13,516 nt of DNA from JBDKTH01 sp964558295 (GCA_964558295.1 CAZLDQ010000158.1:1-13516); one strand, 5' to 3'; counted from the first letter of the stretch, positions 1-7,619 are shown. A program made the numbers and translations. Notes: generated by a model from the letters alone, not told the origin.

Positions 1-201
1 CTGTTGCTTAACCGACCCCGGGCTTTGTGCCACTTCCGTTGAAACAAAACATCCGGCACTCCGCCTTCGGAGCAACCGAATGTGTTGCCTGAAGCAATCC
101 AAGGCAGCGATGGCCTTGCAATGGCCCAAGTTTCGGCTATCGTGGTAGGCGTCCCCGACACCAGCCGAGGAATCGCTCTTCGTTCGAAAGGGATACGGAA
201 C
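1..201. other. Leader region without a supported gene
   Basis: No convincing coding region is seen here. The open frame of the downstream hydrolase extends back to position 82, but the 40 codons between 82 and 201 do not look like a protein N-terminus, and a good signal peptide starts at the ATG at 202. The region presumably carries the promoter and 5' leader of the hydrolase gene. No clear -35/-10 pair or hairpin stood out. Confidence 0.4.
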
Positions 202-3063
202 ATGTTACGTCTCATCCTGTTGGTAGTCTTCCTCCTAGCCACTCCCATACTCTCTGCCCAATCTTTCCATGCCGAGCAGGGCGGCTACGTCTTGAAACAG
301 CATGACCAGTACATCCGGTTCGCCAACGGCCGATGGTCGGCCGGGATTGAGGGTGGGGCCAGGATTCAGTGCCACCTTTTCTTCTGGCACGACAACTGGG
401 TCTACGAAACGATGGCGGGCGGCGTCGTCCAGACGGGTCCGACTCTTGAAGCCGACGGCAGCCTCCGCCTACAAGGCGTCTTCTCCGCCCGCGAAAACTC
501 GGCTCCCATGAAGTATTCCTGCCAGATGCACCCCACGGCAGAAGGCGTGCGAGTACGCTGCGAATTGGAGAAAACCGGACCACTGCCATTAGCCAGCGGA
601 ATCTGGATGCACGTGTCTGCGGCGCGAGACCAGTTTAACGGAAATGAGCGGGTCTGGGCAAGTCCCACGTGGATCGGCTCCATCTCCTCCAATATTCATG
701 CGGCCACCGACAAGTTCTACCTTGAACTGCACAAAGGCCGCTGCGTCTGCCTGGGCGTGCCGAAGCTTGGCGAGATCAACACTGAAGGTTCGAAAGCGTC
801 GTATATCTTCCGGCAGAACCTGTTGCGTCGGGACTTCGAAATCGGCCAGAAGCCGGTAGTCGAGTTCACAGTCTCTTTCGTCAATCTACCCACAAGTCTT
901 CCTGGTGAGACCAAGCCGATGCGTGAGTCGTTGCGGCTCACCGGCGTAAAGGCCGACCGCGAGCAAGTTCCCCAGTTCGAGCGATTGGAGTTGGGCGTCC
1001 ACCTGGGAGCCACGTATGATAACCCCTACGATCCCGAGGAGATCAGCCTCGACGCAATCTTCAGGACTCCCTCCGGTCGGGAATTGATTGTGCCAGGCTT
1101 CTTCCTGGTGGCCCACCAGCGACAGGTCAATGATGGTTCCGAGCTGATGATCCCACGCGATAACGGCTCCTGGAAAGTCCGGTTTACGCCGACAGAGCAG
1201 GGACGGTACACCTGGCGGCTGAAGCTCCGAGATCGTACGGGCGAGACCACTGGGGGCGAAGGGAGCTTCGAGGCTATCGCCCCTCTCACCCCCGGCTTTG
1301 TGCGCATCAGCAAAGCCGATCCACACTACCTGGCGTTCGACAACGGTAAGGGCTTTTTTCCCATCGGTCATAACTTGCCGATCTACCACACCACGGGCCA
1401 GCTTGGCGAGGAGGCGATGCGCAAGTTCGCCGCTGCGAAGGAGAATTTCAATCGTTGGTGGATGAGTTCTTCCGGTTTCGGCATCGAGTGGTGCGACAAG
1501 CTTGGCTGGTACCGTCAGGATGCAGCAGCCCGGGTAGATCTGGTGCTCGACCTGGCTCACGAGTTGGGCCTGTATTACATGATGTGCATGGACACCCATC
1601 AGGACTTCCGACAGCAAGGCTGGGAGGTCAACCCATTCAACGCAAAGCGGGGCGGGCCCTGCCAGACACCGGCTGACTGGTTCACCAACGAGACGGCCAG
1701 GAAACTTTACCGGAAGCGGCTTCGCTACACGGTCGCCCGTTGGGGCTACAGCCCGAATGTGCTCTGCTGGGAGTTCGGCAATGAAATGGAGGGCTGGGCC
1801 AATTCGCCCGACACCATCAAGCTTCCCTGGCACAAGGAGATGTCGGACTACCTTCGGTCGATCGATCCCTTCGGACATCTAATCACGACCAGCTTCTGGA
1901 GTAAGACCGGACCAGAAGAGTATTGGAAGCTCAAGAACATCGACATCGTACAAACCCACTGCTACACGAACGATGACGCTAACGTGGCTGATCGTGTGCG
2001 CAACTACTGCCTGCATCAGTGGGAACGGTTTTCCAAGCCGCATATCTTCGGTGAGTTCGGCATCCGCAGCCATGCCTCGACGGCCGACAAAGATCCAGAA
2101 GGCTGGGCAATCCACAACTCCCTTTGGGCCGGCCTGTTCAGTTTCTCGGCCGGAGGTCCCATGCCTTGGTGGCATGAGAACTACTTGGACAAGCTTGACC
2201 TGTACTTCCACTTCACGGCTCTGGCCAACTTCACCGCTGACCTCCCCCTAGGCACAGCTCGGTGGGAACCACTTGAAACGACCACGCCCGAGTACCAAGA
2301 CAAGAGCCGTCCCCACGACGTCCGAGATGTCGCAATTAGTCCGCTAAGCAGTTGGGGCCGACCCAAGCATAACGAATTCGTCGTTGAACGCGATGGAAGT
2401 ATTCAGGACGAACGCACCCCGCAACGGCTTCTCCATGGGAGCAGCCATCGAAGCCTGAAGAATCCGCCGACGTTCCTCGTCAACTACCCCCAGCCGGGCA
2501 AATTCATTGTTCACGTTCAAAGTGTCTCCAGCTCTGGGCTATTGCGAGTATGGATCGACGACCATCAGCAACTCGAACGAGAGCTGCCGTGTGGCCAAGG
2601 GCTAGGCAAAGAGAGCGTTTTTCGGCCGCAATGGAAGATCTGGGAAACCACCTACGACGAGGACATCACCGTCGACGTACCGGCCGGGAAACACCGGATT
2701 CGTATCGAGAATTTCGGCCACGACTGGGTTGCCGTGAGCAGTTACCGGTTCACTGGCTGCAAGATCCTCGACCGTCCCAACGTGCTTGTCTGCGGCATGA
2801 AGACCCCAAAATTGGCCTTGCTCTGGTTGCAGAATAAGGAAAGCTCCTGGTACAACCATGCTGGTAACGGGAAACTGGGACAGGTGGATCGATTTATGTT
2901 CTCCGTGACTGGGCTGAACGACGGTAAGTACCGATTGGAGTGGTGGGACACCTGGAAGGGAATGCTCCTTCGAGACGAAGAGGTTGACGTCCGAAACAGC
3001 ATGTTGACGCTAAAAGTCCCGGCCTTGACAACCGATGTCGCATTGAAGTTGCAAACCAGATAA
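202..3063 (+). CDS. Exported DUF5060-containing clan GH-A (GH5-like) glycoside hydrolase
   Basis: Predicted secreted retaining glycoside hydrolase of 953 residues. The start at 202 is chosen because it begins a classic signal peptide (MLRLILLVVFLLATPILSAQ, cleavage near residue 20) and has AAGGGA about 9 bases upstream; an in-frame ATG at 82 adds 40 unlikely residues. Order: signal peptide; beta-rich N-terminal region (about 25-235); DUF5060-type beta-sandwich (about 262-360, with the YDNPYDPE and VPGFF signatures); TIM barrel (about 375-685); beta-rich C-terminal regions (about 740-855 and 860-953) that look like carbohydrate-binding or accessory sandwiches. In the barrel, WEFGNEME places the probable acid/base at Glu528 after Asn527, and FGEFGI places the probable nucleophile at Glu618; this Asn-Glu/Glu pair is the clan GH-A pattern. 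The substrate cannot be named. The stop codon overlaps an ATG (TAATG) at the start of the next frame, so the two hydrolase genes are probably co-transcribed. Confidence 0.85.
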   Translation: MLRLILLVVFLLATPILSAQSFHAEQGGYVLKQHDQYIRFANGRWSAGIEGGARIQCHLFFWHDNWVYETMAGGVVQTGPTLEADGSLRLQGVFSARENSAPMKYSCQMHPTAEGVRVRCELEKTGPLPLASGIWMHVSAARDQFNGNERVWASPTWIGSISSNIHAATDKFYLELHKGRCVCLGVPKLGEINTEGSKASYIFRQNLLRRDFEIGQKPVVEFTVSFVNLPTSLPGETKPMRESLRLTGVKADREQVPQFERLELGVHLGATYDNPYDPEEISLDAIFRTPSGRELIVPGFFLVAHQRQVNDGSELMIPRDNGSWKVRFTPTEQGRYTWRLKLRDRTGETTGGEGSFEAIAPLTPGFVRISKADPHYLAFDNGKGFFPIGHNLPIYHTTGQLGEEAMRKFAAAKENFNRWWMSSSGFGIEWCDKLGWYRQDAAARVDLVLDLAHELGLYYMMCMDTHQDFRQQGWEVNPFNAKRGGPCQTPADWFTNETARKLYRKRLRYTVARWGYSPNVLCWEFGNEMEGWANSPDTIKLPWHKEMSDYLRSIDPFGHLITTSFWSKTGPEEYWKLKNIDIVQTHCYTNDDANVADRVRNYCLHQWERFSKPHIFGEFGIRSHASTADKDPEGWAIHNSLWAGLFSFSAGGPMPWWHENYLDKLDLYFHFTALANFTADLPLGTARWEPLETTTPEYQDKSRPHDVRDVAISPLSSWGRPKHNEFVVERDGSIQDERTPQRLLHGSSHRSLKNPPTFLVNYPQPGKFIVHVQSVSSSGLLRVWIDDHQQLERELPCGQGLGKESVFRPQWKIWETTYDEDITVDVPAGKHRIRIENFGHDWVAVSSYRFTGCKILDRPNVLVCGMKTPKLALLWLQNKESSWYNHAGNGKLGQVDRFMFSVTGLNDGKYRLEWWDTWKGMLLRDEEVDVRNSMLTLKVPALTTDVALKLQTR

Positions 3064-3113
3064 TGTCCCCGGCATTCGCTTTCTCCCCTCAGCACCGCCA
3101 GAAGACTCGCCCC

Positions 3114-4325
3114 ATGATCCGCCAACTGATAACAGCATTGGGCCTCATTGCGTGCAGCGTACCGCTTCCCACCCTCCACGGCGAAGAACCGCACACCGTC
3201 GAACAGGCCGTGGCTTGGCTCCGAGCCAAATCCAGCGAGATGATCGCGGCGAGTCGGCGCACCATGAACAACGGTGTAACCGCCTTCCCCCCACAAGTCG
3301 GCAGCGGCTACGAGGCATTCTGGCTCCGCGACTACGCCTACATGCTCGAAGGCTGCCCGGAAGCATTTTCCGATAAGGAATTACGCGACGCCTGTTTAGT
3401 CTTCGTCAACGCCCAGCAGGCAGACGGAGCTTGTGTCGACTGCGTGAAGTTCGATGGCACACCGATCTACAAGCCCGGCTACGGCCACATGGGCGAGAAT
3501 CCTGTGGCCGATGGCTCCCAGTTCACTGTCGATGTGGCTTGGCATACGCATCGCCGGCTCCAGGATCGTCAATTGGTCCAACAGATCATTGACCGGCTGG
3601 TTAAGGCGATGGAGATCGTCCCGCGAAATCGCACCAGCGGCCTTGTCGTGATCGATCCAGGCAAAGCTTGGGATCGGTGTCCGTACGGATTCACCGACAC
3701 GGTGCGAAAGAAAGGCGAAGTGTTGTTCTGCTCACTGCTTTACGTTCAAGCGGCTCGACAGTTGGCCGATCTGCTTGGTTTTATCGAGCGGACAGAACAG
3801 GCGCAAACATGGCGTCATGAGGCGGATCGCGTTGCAGCAAGTGTCCGCGATACCTTTTGGGATGAAGCGGTTGGACTCTTCCGGGCAGCCACGGTCCAAT
3901 GCCGGGAGCACGACCTCTGGGGCTCAGCGTTTGCCGTTTATCTTGGAGTGGCCACACCTCAACAAACCCTTGCAATAGCCACTTACTTCAAAGCACACTA
4001 TCCTCAGATCGTCCAGCGAGGCCAACTCCGCCACCTGCCTGGCAGTGTCTACTGGGAAAAAGCCGGTCCCAAAGACAAATATCAAAACGGCGGCTACTGG
4101 GCCACCCCCGTCGGCTGGTTCGTTTACACCCTGGATCTGGTAGATCCACAACTGGCAGACCAAACCCTCCTCGATTTGGTGAACGATTTTCAGCGCCGTG
4201 GTGTCACTGAATGGGTGTTTGGTGAGTACACGGCCGTACCCAACTATCTGGCCAGTGCTACGATGCCACTGGTCGGCGTGGAACGGATGCTTGAACGACG
4301 ACAAACAAGCAAACAGGAGCCGTGA
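3114..4325 (+). CDS. Exported (alpha/alpha)6-toroid glycosidase-like protein
   Basis: About 403 residues. The first part, MIRQLITALGLIACSVPLPT, reads as a signal peptide. LIAC fits a lipobox, so a lipoprotein is possible, but only 13 residues precede the Cys, which is short. The body is mostly helical with features of six-hairpin glycosidases: WLRDYAYMLEG (about 70-80), a central FTDTVRKKGEVLFCSLLY block (about 193-210), and GGYWATPVGWFVYTLD (about 326-341), followed by WVFGEY. This fold is used by GH15-, GH63-, GH78- and GH88-like enzymes; the exact family and substrate are not assigned. An earlier in-frame ATG at 3063 overlaps the previous stop (TAATG) and could be used through translational coupling. 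I prefer 3114 because the 17 extra residues lengthen the signal n-region and look like spacer. It probably works with the upstream DUF5060 hydrolase on the same glycan. Confidence 0.7.
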   Translation: MIRQLITALGLIACSVPLPTLHGEEPHTVEQAVAWLRAKSSEMIAASRRTMNNGVTAFPPQVGSGYEAFWLRDYAYMLEGCPEAFSDKELRDACLVFVNAQQADGACVDCVKFDGTPIYKPGYGHMGENPVADGSQFTVDVAWHTHRRLQDRQLVQQIIDRLVKAMEIVPRNRTSGLVVIDPGKAWDRCPYGFTDTVRKKGEVLFCSLLYVQAARQLADLLGFIERTEQAQTWRHEADRVAASVRDTFWDEAVGLFRAATVQCREHDLWGSAFAVYLGVATPQQTLAIATYFKAHYPQIVQRGQLRHLPGSVYWEKAGPKDKYQNGGYWATPVGWFVYTLDLVDPQLADQTLLDLVNDFQRRGVTEWVFGEYTAVPNYLASATMPLVGVERMLERRQTSKQEP

Positions 4326-4368
4326 ATGGTACTGTTCGATGAGGTTTAATGGAAGTGAAGTGAACCAC

Positions 4369-4839
4369 ATGGGATTGACGAAGCTAGTTGATGACTACCT
4401 TGCAGGGCCCGAGGTCTTGCGTAAGGCAGTGGCGGGGATGACGTCGGAACAAGTCAAAATCCGGCCGATTCCTGGGAAAATGTCGACTTTGGAAGTCGTT
4501 TGCCATCTTGCCGACTTTGAGATTATCTATGCCGACCGAATCAAGCGAATGATCGCCGAAGAGAATCCGCCCCTGCGTGGCGGAGATCCCAATCTCTTTG
4601 CTGCCCGGCTGGCCTATCACGACCGCAATCTCGAAGAGGAGTTGACGCTCATCGAGATGATCCGCCGGCAAATCGCGAGAATCTTGCGAACACTCAAGCC
4701 AGAGGATCTTCAGCGTCAGGGGCTTCACTCCGAGAGCGGGCCGATGACCTTGGAGGCGATGGTCGCGAGGATCAGCGGCCATATTCCCCATCATGTACGG
4801 TATATTGAGGAAAAGCGAAGAGCGATTGGACTCACATAA
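4369..4839 (+). CDS. DinB/YfiT-family putative metal-dependent protein
   Basis: A 156-residue cytoplasmic four-helix protein of the DinB/YfiT superfamily. The likely metal triad is visible: His46 in VCHLADFE, and His138 with His142 in the HIPHH segment near the C-terminus. This His ... HxxxH arrangement is the family hallmark. Members include thiol-dependent transferases (mycothiol-, bacillithiol-dependent) and many proteins of unknown function; no specific substrate is inferred. The start at 4369 is chosen because GAAG lies 8 bases upstream and the protein then has normal family length. The open frame extends upstream into the preceding gene in another phase, with an alternative ATG at 4339. 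It lies 43 bases after the toroid glycosidase gene and 53 bases before the thioesterase, on the same strand, so may share their transcript. Confidence 0.82.
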   Translation: MGLTKLVDDYLAGPEVLRKAVAGMTSEQVKIRPIPGKMSTLEVVCHLADFEIIYADRIKRMIAEENPPLRGGDPNLFAARLAYHDRNLEEELTLIEMIRRQIARILRTLKPEDLQRQGLHSESGPMTLEAMVARISGHIPHHVRYIEEKRRAIGLT

Positions 4840-4892
4840 GGATTCCAGCCTGACAGCTGCCAGCTTTTGGATAAAGGACTTGACTTCGCCAG

Positions 4893-5306
4893 ATGAATCC
4901 GATTCAAGAACACTTCAAGCACGATCGTTTCGCTGCAAAAAATGGCATTGAGATCGTGGAGTTACGCCCCGGTTACGCCAAATCGCAGATGGTCGTGACC
5001 GAACAGCATCTTAACAGCATTGGCACGGTGCAGGGCGGAGCTTTGTTTACCTTGGCCGATCTGGCGTTTGCCGGAGCCTCAAATTCAGCCGGTATGTTGG
5101 CCGTAGGCTTGAACATGACCATCTCTTGCCTCAAGGCAGTGAATGCAGGCATGCTCCAAGCGGAGGCGACGGAAGTCGCGAGAAGCAAGCGGGTCTCGAC
5201 CTGTATGGTCCGCGTGACCGATGACGAAGGTGATCTGGTCGCCTTGTTTCAAGGAACCGCATATGTGAAAAGCGGACCGTTCCCGCCCGAATCGGCCACA
5301 GGATGA
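4893..5306 (+). CDS. PaaI-type hotdog-fold thioesterase
   Basis: A 137-residue single-domain hotdog protein of the PaaI acyl-CoA thioesterase family, at the usual family length. The signature is LNSIGTVQGGALFTLADLAF (residues 40-59). Asn41, Gly44 and the Gly48-Gly49 pair match the active-site loop, and Asp56 is in the position of the catalytic carboxylate. The family often has His before the double Gly (HGG); here it is Gln47, a variation that should be noted but need not abolish activity. PaaI enzymes act as tetramers on aryl- or acyl-CoA thioesters; the substrate is unknown here. A possible ribosome site AAAGGA sits about 12 bases upstream. Its stop lies only 3 bases from the stop of mqnE on the other strand. 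Confidence 0.85.
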   Translation: MNPIQEHFKHDRFAAKNGIEIVELRPGYAKSQMVVTEQHLNSIGTVQGGALFTLADLAFAGASNSAGMLAVGLNMTISCLKAVNAGMLQAEATEVARSKRVSTCMVRVTDDEGDLVALFQGTAYVKSGPFPPESATG

Positions 5307-5309
5307 CTT

Positions 5310-6395
5310 TCATGGAGCCAGACGGTTCACTCGGCGATAAAGGGTGTCGCGTTCCACGGGCTCACAGCCGGCTTCACGAATCAGGCGGCAAAGCTCTTCA
5401 ACCGAGAGAATCTGCGGGGTCTTGGAGCCGGCCTCATGGTGAATCAACTCGTGGCGGACCGTGCCGTCGAGATCGTCGGCGCCGTAGGCCAGGGCTGCTT
5501 GGGCCGTACCGATTCCCAGGGAGATCCAGTAGGCTTTGATGTGGTCGAAGTTGTCGAGCATCAGGCGGCTAACAGCCACCGTTCGCAGAGCCAGAAGGCC
5601 CGATGGTGGTTTCAGATGGGCCAAGCGAGTCCCCTCCGGATGAAAGGAGAGCGGAATGAAGGTCTGGAATCCGCCGGTCTCGTCCTGCAGTTCACGTAAA
5701 CGGATCAGATGGTCGATCCGATGCCCCGCCTTTTCCAAATGGCCGTAGAGCATCGTGGCCGTCGTGCGCAGCCCAAGCTCGTGGGCCGTGCGGTGGACGG
5801 CAAGCCACGCCTCAGCGTCGATCTTGCGAGGCGCCAGCTGGCGGCGAATCGCGGGGTCAAACAACTCTGCCCCGCCGCCTGGTAAGCTACCCAGCCCAGC
5901 GTTGACAAACTCTTCCAAAATCGAACGGACCGGACGTTTCGCAATCTGAGCAAACCACGCAATCTCCACGGCGGTCCACGCCTTCAGGTGCAACTGCGGA
6001 TATGCCTCGTGCAGACCGCGAATGATCTCCAGGTACCAGGAAAATGGCATTTCCGGATGGATACCGCCGACAATGTGCAATTCCGTGCAACCATTGTCCA
6101 TGGCCTCCTGCCCCCGGGCCAGGATCTCGTCCCAGCTCATCACATACGCACGGGCATCGCCCGGATCACAACTGTAAGCACACAGCGGGCAACGGAGAAG
6201 GCAGATGTTCGTCGGATTCAGATGGGCATTGATATTATAGTAGGCCAGCTTGCCATTCTTCCGTTCCCGCACCAGGTTGGCCAACACCCCGACGGCATGC
6301 AGATCAACTTCAGGAGTAAAGAGGTATTCTCCCTCTGCGGCCGAGAGTCGTTCACCGGAGAGGACTTTGTCACGGATGGTTGCGAGGGTCTTCAT
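5310..6395 (-). CDS. mqnE: Aminofutalosine synthase MqnE (radical SAM)
   Basis: 361 residues, normal length. MqnE is a radical S-adenosylmethionine enzyme of the futalosine menaquinone pathway that joins the SAM-derived adenosyl radical to 3-(1-carboxyvinyloxy)benzoate, giving 6-amino-6-deoxyfutalosine. The [4Fe-4S] cluster motif is Cys65-x3-Cys69-x2-Cys72, preceded by HLNPTNIC. Other blocks typical of MqnE rather than MqnC are ELHIVGGIHPEMPFSWYL (about 105-122), GLGSLPGGGAELFD (about 167-180), TMLYGH, LRELQDETGGFQTFIPL, and ADDLDGTVRHELIHHEAG. It is the last gene of the minus-strand menaquinone group, separated from mqnP by 192 bases that contain a decayed gene and repeats. No strong ribosome site is seen before the ATG at 6395. 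It converges on the thioesterase gene with a 3 bp gap, leaving no room for a separate terminator. Confidence 0.95.
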   Translation of the reverse strand: MKTLATIRDKVLSGERLSAAEGEYLFTPEVDLHAVGVLANLVRERKNGKLAYYNINAHLNPTNICLLRCPLCAYSCDPGDARAYVMSWDEILARGQEAMDNGCTELHIVGGIHPEMPFSWYLEIIRGLHEAYPQLHLKAWTAVEIAWFAQIAKRPVRSILEEFVNAGLGSLPGGGAELFDPAIRRQLAPRKIDAEAWLAVHRTAHELGLRTTATMLYGHLEKAGHRIDHLIRLRELQDETGGFQTFIPLSFHPEGTRLAHLKPPSGLLALRTVAVSRLMLDNFDHIKAYWISLGIGTAQAALAYGADDLDGTVRHELIHHEAGSKTPQILSVEELCRLIREAGCEPVERDTLYRRVNRLAP

Positions 6396-6423
6396 GGTTT
6401 CTGGTTATCGTCTATTGGCTATT
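6396..6423. repeat. Degenerate heptanucleotide tandem repeat (four units)
   Basis: Read on the plus strand, four consecutive 7-base units are GGTTTCT, GGTTATC, GTCTATT and GGCTATT, with a rough consensus GGYTATY. They begin immediately upstream of the mqnE start codon and run to the end of the S23-like remnant. The pattern resembles short heptameric tandem repeats known from some bacterial genomes (for example cyanobacterial STRRs); the link to those is inference. At 28 bases and imperfect, chance cannot be excluded. Confidence 0.4.
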
Positions 6424-6604
6424 AGCGCCCAACACCGCCCCCTTCGGTAATGTTCGTCGCGATCGATATACAAAACCATCGCATCTGGCTGGTCAAACCA
6501 TAAATCGGGAATCCCCTCGTCATTGAGTATGTTATGAACATCAGCCTGTCTACATTCTCCCAGACCTTACTGAAAGCTGACTGCCTTCTAGACAACCAAG
6601 TCAA
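6422..6604 (-). pseudogene. Remnant of a four-helix-bundle (S23/IVP family) gene
   Basis: A 60-codon minus-strand frame with no good start codon (only TTG) overlaps the last codons of mqnP. Its reading from about residue 13 matches the N-terminal half of four-helix-bundle proteins of the S23/23S-rRNA intervening-sequence family: KVWENVDRLM, then TYSMTRGFP, then YGLTSQMR, then a SIATNITEGGG segment where the family has SIPxNIAEG. The order and spacing of the Trp, Tyr, FP, YGLTSQ and NxxEG positions fit the family. About three residues are missing between FP and YGL, the conserved basic/small residues after QMR are replaced by WFC, and the protein stops right after the EG motif where intact members continue for roughly half their length. 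No continuation is visible before mqnE. I read it as a decayed, truncated insertion in the menaquinone cluster, not a functional gene. Confidence 0.65.
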
Positions 6605-7484
6605 TTGCCCCCATCACAAACAATCCAATGCTCACCACCACATTGACATGAAAAAAGGCTTGATTGACGCGTCGGAGATCATCGGGCCGAACCAAACGAT
6701 GCTCGTAAGTCAGTAGTGCCCCAATAGCCATCACCCCAGCCAAATAAACCCAGCGAAACTCCGGATAAACCAGTGGCAGAATCAACAGCATCACAACCAT
6801 GCCCAGGTGAACCAATGCAGCGAGCCGCAAAGCCCGAGCAACTCCCCATCGAGCGGGAACGCTATGGAGCCGCATCTTCGTGTCGAATTCCACGTCCTGA
6901 CAGGCATAAATGATGTCAAAACCGCTGACCCAAAGTACAACGGCCATTCCCAACACGATCGGAGGCCAAGCTATCTCCGCACGCAGGGCGACCCAAGCGG
7001 CCAACGGAGCCATCGCGAGAGCCGCCCCCAGCCAGAAATGGGAAAGAAGCGTAAACCGCTTCGTAAGGCTATAAGCAAACAGGAACAACAGCACCGGCAA
7101 CGAAGCGTATAGCGGCCACGGGTTCTGTGGAAGAAACAGTAGTGTCCCGGCAACGAAGCCAAGTGATGCGATCACCGTAAAAGACACCACGCTCCCGACA
7201 CTGAGCACCCCAGCCGGGAGATGCCGGTCCTTGGTTCGCGGATTCAGCGCATCGATCCGCCGATCGACCAGCCGATTGAACGCCATCGCCGCACTCCGTG
7301 TACAGACCATGCAGACGAGAATTCCCGCCAACTCCTGCCAGCGAAAGGGAACCGGTGATTCGCTCCGTAAATTCGCCGCCCAAGCCATAACCGCCGCCAA
7401 CAGGGCAAACGGTAACGCAAATAGCGTGTGGCTGAAGCGGATCATTTCCAGCAACTGACGAATACGGCAAAAAACGACAAGCAT
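6588..7484 (-). CDS. mqnP: UbiA-family prenyltransferase MqnP (menaquinone synthesis)
   Basis: 298 residues, an integral membrane prenyltransferase that attaches the polyprenyl chain to the naphthoate ring in the futalosine menaquinone pathway. Two Asp-rich motifs that bind Mg-diphosphate are visible: Asn70-Arg-Leu-Val-Asp74-x3-Asp78 (NRLVDRRIDALNPRTKDR) and Asp190-x3-Ala-Cys-Gln-Asp197-x3-Asp201 (DIIYACQDVEFDTKMRLHSV). Hydrophobic segments between and after them fit about eight or nine membrane helices. The ATG at 7484 is preferred because it gives the family's usual N-terminus (arginine, then EMIRFSHTLFALPFAL) and has GGAA a few bases upstream. The frame opens with a TTG at 7553, which would add 23 residues not typical of the family; an internal ATG at 7445 is also possible. 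The general family also contains UbiA (4-hydroxybenzoate) enzymes; cluster context favours MqnP. Confidence 0.9.
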   Translation of the reverse strand: MLVVFCRIRQLLEMIRFSHTLFALPFALLAAVMAWAANLRSESPVPFRWQELAGILVCMVCTRSAAMAFNRLVDRRIDALNPRTKDRHLPAGVLSVGSVVSFTVIASLGFVAGTLLFLPQNPWPLYASLPVLLFLFAYSLTKRFTLLSHFWLGAALAMAPLAAWVALRAEIAWPPIVLGMAVVLWVSGFDIIYACQDVEFDTKMRLHSVPARWGVARALRLAALVHLGMVVMLLILPLVYPEFRWVYLAGVMAIGALLTYEHRLVRPDDLRRVNQAFFHVNVVVSIGLFVMGAIDLVV

Positions 7485-7545
7485 GAGGTTTTCCGAAGTG
7501 CGTGGAAAGTACACAGTACGCAGAATTCCGGCACTCAATAGAGCA

Positions 7546-7563
7546 TCAGCCAATGTTCACCAT
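7546..7563 (-). other. Possible 5-codon leader ORF with strong ribosome site
   Basis: On the minus strand an AGGAG (7572-7576, within GAAGAGGAG) lies 8 bases before an ATG that encodes only Met-Val-Asn-Ile-Gly before TGA. It precedes mqnP by about 60 bases and is not in the mqnP frame. It has the best Shine-Dalgarno match in the spacer. It could be a small leader ORF, a relic of a lost gene start, or chance. Confidence 0.2.
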
Positions 7564-7581
7564 GGCAATAGCTCCTCTTCA

Positions 7582-7609
7582 ACTACTCACTACCCACTGT
7601 CTATCCACT
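7582..7609. repeat. Degenerate heptanucleotide tandem repeat (four units)
   Basis: Plus-strand units of 7 bases are ACTACTC, ACTACCC, ACTGTCT and ATCCACT; on the minus strand the consensus is about GRGTAGT. The repeat lies in the 135-base spacer between ubiX and mqnP. The rest of this spacer holds only the tiny leader ORF noted separately. Four imperfect units could arise by chance, but a second heptameric stretch with a different unit occurs on the other side of mqnP. Confidence 0.45.
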
Positions 7610-7619
7610 CCTCTTAATT

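Noticed and set aside
82..201. N-terminal extension of the DUF5060 hydrolase from the ATG at 82
   Set aside because: The 40 extra residues would bury the signal peptide internally, and the ATG at 202 has a better ribosome site and a textbook signal sequence.
886..1878. Long (330-codon) minus-strand frame inside the DUF5060 hydrolase gene
   Set aside because: It is antisense to a gene with clear domains and catalytic motifs. Its translation shows no recognisable domain, and long antisense frames are expected in G+C-rich coding sequence.
4843..4868. AGCTG/CAGCT inverted repeat before the thioesterase gene
   Set aside because: The arms are separated by a single base, which cannot form a hairpin loop; it is a short palindrome likely due to chance.
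5988..6425. 145-codon plus-strand frame opposite mqnE
   Set aside because: Antisense to the well-conserved radical SAM domain of mqnE, with no domain features of its own.
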